DNA of 64,000 bases from Eubacteriales bacterium (GTDB taxonomy: Bacteria > Bacillota > Clostridia > Christensenellales > CAG-138), in assembly GCA_021373115.1 (NCBI GenBank), contig JAJFTI010000005.1, positions 1 through 64,000 of the forward strand, read 5' to 3'. The notes beneath the pieces are model-generated. The model made no database searches. It saw only the letters and a program-made list of their open reading frames with translations, and was not told where the DNA came from. A program made the translations under genes and the position numbers. Of the stretch, positions 61,184 through 64,000 are shown one piece after another. Positions within the stretch are counted from its first letter, which is position 1; every line of letters starts with the position of its first letter.

Positions 61184-61223
61184 AAAAAAGCAGCAGCCCA
61201 TCGACAAACCAGTCGATGGGCTG
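61184..61223 (-). terminator. Rho-independent terminator of GntR/ABC operon
   Basis: On the minus strand a perfect 12-pair stem (CAGCCCATCGAC / GTCGATGGGCTG, six-base loop) followed by CTGCTTTTTT. Confidence 0.82.
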
Positions 61224-61256
61224 CGGCGGTTCGAAACGATTTTTTCGCAGGCTCGC

Positions 61257-62129
61257 TTATTGGAGGTTGAGGTTCTTTTTGAGAATCGCGCGCGAAACGA
61301 GGAAGAAGAGCGCGCTCAGACCCACAAAGAGAACGCCGTACCAGCCGAAGATGGTGGACATAAACGTTCCGGCTTCCTGCGCCGAGTTGAGCGCGAACTG
61401 CGAAACGCTTTCCCCAAGGGTCACAAACGACATAAAGATCGCGCTGACAATGCCGACGCCCATGTTGATGAGCAGATACATGCCGATTGCCGCAAGGACG
61501 CGGTGCTTTTTCGCCACCTGCCCGCCAACGATGATCGCAAAGTAAACCTGCAGCAACTGCGCCGCGAGGCCAACGATACCGACCACGATCACCTCGGCTG
61601 CCATAACCGGAATACTGATGTACTTGGACATCTCCGGCAGAATTTGAGTAAAGAACTGCCGCAGTGCCTGCAGAACGTCGATGTTGATCAGCGTGCTGGT
61701 CGTTGTGCCAAACACCGCATAGATCAGCAGCGCAATGCAAACGACAACGCTGTTGATCAGCACCCAGAACATACCCGTGAGGAGCTTGCTCCAAAGCAGG
61801 TTGCTTGTGGAAACCGGAAGCGTGAAGGTCAGGTACCCTTCGTCTCCCAGGAAACTGCGGTAAAAATGGTAGCAGATCAGCACCAGGGTTACAAACAGGG
61901 ATGCCATGATCGCAATGCCGATCAGCACGGCCGACGTAACCGAAACCGCCAGGATCAGACCCTTCAGCAGGTTCGAACCGTTCGCTCCCGCCCAGGAAGC
62001 TTCACTGAGCCGGATGCTCAGCGCGGAAAGGATCGTTGCAACAAGTCCTCCGCCGAGGATTCCGATCTGCAGCGGAAAGAGCGTGCGCGAGAGCGCCCTG
62101 AAATCGTGCTTCATCAATTTGCCTAGCAT
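61257..62129 (-). CDS. ABC-2 type permease
   Basis: 290 residues with six main helices and an ABC-2 layout; the N-terminus MLGKLMKHDFRALSRTLFPL is typical of BceB-independent ABC-2 exporters linked to YtrA-type regulators. It overlaps the ATPase gene by seven bases. It is the membrane part of an exporter responding to cell-envelope stress or an antibiotic, by analogy with ytr operons. Confidence 0.85.
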   Translation of the reverse strand: MLGKLMKHDFRALSRTLFPLQIGILGGGLVATILSALSIRLSEASWAGANGSNLLKGLILAVSVTSAVLIGIAIMASLFVTLVLICYHFYRSFLGDEGYLTFTLPVSTSNLLWSKLLTGMFWVLINSVVVCIALLIYAVFGTTTSTLINIDVLQALRQFFTQILPEMSKYISIPVMAAEVIVVGIVGLAAQLLQVYFAIIVGGQVAKKHRVLAAIGMYLLINMGVGIVSAIFMSFVTLGESVSQFALNSAQEAGTFMSTIFGWYGVLFVGLSALFFLVSRAILKKNLNLQ

Positions 62130-62836
62130 CTGAATACCTCCCTGAACAGTTCGTCCAGCGACTTGCCCTGCGTTTCACGGACGTTATCCGTTGTGTCGTG
62201 CATCGTGATTACGCCTTCCTTGAGGAAGAGGAACTCGTCGAGCACCTTCTCCACGTCCGCAATCAAATGCGTTGAGATCAGAATCGTCGCTTCGTTGTCG
62301 TAGTTTCCAATGATCGTATCGAGAATATAATCCCTCGTTGCCGGATCTACGCCGCCAATTGGCTCGTCCAGCAGGTAGAGTTTTGCGCGGCGGGACATCA
62401 CGAGCACCAGCTGCATCTTCTCGCGCGTACCCTTGCTCAGCTGCTTCATGCGCTTATTGGCTGGTACGTTCAGGCGCGAGAGCATTTCGCGCGCGCGCTG
62501 CAGGTCGAAGTCCGCGTAAAAATCGACAAAATAGTCGAGGCAGTCTTCCACCGTCATCCAGTCCGGCAGATACGTTCGCTCCGGCAGGTACGAAATCAAC
62601 GACTTCGTTCCTTCGCCGATCGGCTGACCGTCCACGAGGACAAACCCGCTCGTTGACGTTAATAGCCCTGCCACGATCTTGAGCAGCGTCGTTTTACCGC
62701 TGCCGTTCGGACCCAAAAGACCTATGATTTTGCCCTTTGGCAACGTCAGATCCACGTTGCTGAGCGCCAGCGTTGGTCCGTAACGCTTGGTCAGCGCTCT
62801 TACTTCCAGAATTGCCTGCGTGTTATTGGATTGCAT
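62123..62836 (-). CDS. ABC transporter ATP-binding protein
   Basis: 237 residues with Walker A GPNGSGKTT, LSKGTREKMQLVLVMSRRAKLYLLDEPIGG, cited by its parts LSKGTREK and LLDEP, and H-loop STHL. The signature LSKG is usual for the bacitracin/lantibiotic-like (CcmA) exporters controlled by YtrA regulators. Overlaps the regulator gene by 14 bases. Confidence 0.92.
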   Translation of the reverse strand: MQSNNTQAILEVRALTKRYGPTLALSNVDLTLPKGKIIGLLGPNGSGKTTLLKIVAGLLTSTSGFVLVDGQPIGEGTKSLISYLPERTYLPDWMTVEDCLDYFVDFYADFDLQRAREMLSRLNVPANKRMKQLSKGTREKMQLVLVMSRRAKLYLLDEPIGGVDPATRDYILDTIIGNYDNEATILISTHLIADVEKVLDEFLFLKEGVITMHDTTDNVRETQGKSLDELFREVFRC

Positions 62837-63206
62837 GTTCCCCCTCCTTGTTCTCTCCTCTTGCCAGCCGCTCGAGCACTTCCCCCCGGCTCAAGCCCAG
62901 CATTTTCATCTGTGAAAGAAACGTTTCGACCAGCAGGTCGGCCTTTGCGTCCCGCGCGCGGGAGACTGCCGCTTCATCCGTTGTCACCGTGCGGCCGGTG
63001 TTTCTTTGCGTCGTAACCAAACCCATTTCCTCCAGTTCCGAGAGTGCCCGTTGCATCGTATTCGGATTTACCGCAGCCAGCAGCGCAAGGTCGCGTACGC
63101 TGGGCAGCCGCATTCCCATTTCATAGGTACCGTTGAGAATGCGCAGTTCTATCTCATCCACAATCTGTGAGTAAATAGAACGATTTGACGTAAATTGCCA
63201 TGCCAA
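62823..63206 (-). CDS. YtrA-subfamily GntR regulator
   Basis: 127 residues. An N-terminal GntR winged helix (SIYSQIVDEIELRILNGTYEMGMRLPSVRDLALLAAVNPNTMQRALSELEEMGLV; key parts LPSVRDLA and NPNTMQRALSELE) is followed by only a short helical tail, the YtrA design. The start is a TTG eight bases after AGGAGG. It likely represses this operon through the palindrome at 63231-63254 covering its own promoter. Confidence 0.9.
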   Translation of the reverse strand: MAWQFTSNRSIYSQIVDEIELRILNGTYEMGMRLPSVRDLALLAAVNPNTMQRALSELEEMGLVTTQRNTGRTVTTDEAAVSRARDAKADLLVETFLSQMKMLGLSRGEVLERLARGENKEGEHAIQ

Positions 63207-63230
63207 TGTTTGTTCCTCCTTTCGTGTGTT

Positions 63231-63281
63231 ACTGTATTATTGTTTTAATACAGTTATACACACCATCGGCGGGTTTGTCAA
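63231..63281 (-). promoter_or_regulatory. Promoter and GntR operator
   Basis: On the minus strand TTGACA (63281-63276), a 17-base spacer and TATAAC (63258-63253). Overlapping its -10 end is an exact inverted repeat ACTGTATTA (63231-63239) ... TAATACAGT (63246-63254) with a six-base centre. Placement over the promoter of the ytrA-like gene fits autorepression. Confidence 0.8.
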
Positions 63282-63405
63282 GAACTATTTTGAATATTTC
63301 TCGTATTTTTCAACGGCTGTTTTCCAAAAAAGAGGCATTTTCGGCAGCGTAACGTAGAATTAACGAGTAAAATCGTGAAATTGCGATCCGGAATCACGAA
63401 ACTTC

Positions 63406-63435
63406 TTGTTCTGAACTATCATTCGGTTGTATAAT
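63406..63435 (+). promoter_or_regulatory. Candidate promoter of typA
   Basis: TTGTTC (63406-63411), an 18-base spacer and TATAAT (63430-63435), 34 bases before the ATG. Confidence 0.6.
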
Positions 63436-63468
63436 AACTTGTTTTCGTATAAGAAAGAGGGTACTACT

Positions 63469-64000
63469 ATGCAAATTCGAAATGTCGCCATCATCGCGCA
63501 TGTCGACCACGGCAAGACTACGCTGGTCGATCAAATGCTGCGCGACGCGGGCGTATTGCGCAGAGGCGAACAGGACGTCGAGCGCATTATGGATTCCAAC
63601 GATCTTGAGCGTGAGCGCGGGATCACGATCCTTTCCAAAAACACGGCGGTGATCTATGACAACACGCGCATCAACATCGTCGATACGCCGGGTCACGCGG
63701 ATTTTGGCGGCGAGGTGGAACGCATCCTGCAGATGGTGGACGGCGTGCTGCTGCTCGTGGACGCGTTTGAAGGCTGCATGCCGCAAACGCGCTTCGTGCT
63801 GAGAAAAGCGCTGGAACTGAGTAAAATTCCCATCGTCGTCGTTAACAAGGTCGATCGCCCGGACGCCAGGCCGATGGAAGTGGTGGACGAAGCGCTGGAA
63901 CTCTTTATCGAGCTTGGCGCAACAGCCGACCAACTCGATTTTCCCGTTGTCTACGCTTCCGCAAGGGACGGGCAGAGCGGTATGACGCCGGACGACATGA
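63469..64000 (+). CDS. typA: Translational GTPase TypA/BipA, 5' part (runs off the window)
   Basis: The first 177 codons of a translational GTPase, open to the window end. G1 AHVDHGKTT near residues 10-18, G2 ERERGITI, G3 DTPGHADF, G4 NKVDRP and G5 SARDG (where Ser-Ala is standard) are present. The start [20 protein letters not shown] and the segment [12 protein letters not shown] are the TypA form rather than EF-G or LepA. It acts on the ribosome under stress and in ribosome assembly. AAAGAGG lies eight bases before the ATG. Only about a third of the gene is seen. Confidence 0.93.
   Translation, partial: MQIRNVAIIAHVDHGKTTLVDQMLRDAGVLRRGEQDVERIMDSNDLERERGITILSKNTAVIYDNTRINIVDTPGHADFGGEVERILQMVDGVLLLVDAFEGCMPQTRFVLRKALELSKIPIVVVNKVDRPDARPMEVVDEALELFIELGATADQLDFPVVYASARDGQSGMTPDDM

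Noticed and set aside
1..64000. CRISPR arrays, rRNA genes, prophage or transposase genes
   Set aside because: No regularly spaced repeats, rRNA-like sequence, integrase, recombinase or transposase was seen in the window.

Overview
The window looks like the chromosome of an anaerobic, Gram-positive-type bacterium of the Clostridia. The reasons are lipoprotein and SipW-type export signals, a prmA-rsmE-mtaB-HIT block, YerB-like DUF3048 lipoproteins, a clostridial hybrid cluster protein, a WYL-regulator cassette with a zinc ribbon, DUF3795 and DUF3788, strong GGAGG ribosome binding sites, and no outer-membrane genes. The species cannot be named from the sequence.

Layout. (1) About 1-7600 is visibly more AT-rich than the rest and looks acquired: a truncated MBOAT acyltransferase, an SGNH-type partner, an aldo/keto reductase, a split transketolase pair, a MaoC-like dehydratase and a separate acyltransferase-3 gene, probably for surface-glycan modification. 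Two ~130 bp direct repeats, each containing a tRNA-3'-end-like segment and a terminator, bracket the acyltransferase. (2) About 7700-20000: two paralogous leucine-rich-repeat lipoproteins around hcp, two GT-C glycosyltransferases, a phosphoesterase, an M15 peptidase and an InlB-repeat surface protein. (3) About 20300-33000: two MacB-like ABC clusters, a WYL-regulated zinc-finger cassette, and metA with an acetyl-CoA-type active site. (4) About 33000-45300: a cyclase, D-amino-acid transaminase plus EamA exporter, a cohesin-domain protein with two DUF3048 lipoproteins, a methylthioadenosine salvage pair, and translation/RNA-modification genes.

The most unusual locus is 45441-50813 on the minus strand. 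Two tandem GEMM-I (cyclic-di-GMP-I type) aptamers and an apparent translational switch precede six genes: two TasA/camelysin-like secreted proteins, a Pro/Thr-rich InlB-repeat protein, a SipW signal peptidase, an ABC ATPase-like protein that has lost its P-loop, signature, catalytic Glu and switch His, and an ABC-2-like membrane protein fused to a signal-peptidase-like domain whose Ser and His are replaced. The picture is a second-messenger-controlled matrix or surface-fibre operon with a pseudo-transporter/pseudo-peptidase accessory pair.

(5) About 51190-64000: ywbE, an ABC-F protein with one degenerate composite ATP site, a complete branched-chain amino-acid ABC operon, three unknown genes, a GntR(YtrA)-controlled ABC exporter with an operator over its own promoter, and the start of typA, cut by the window end.
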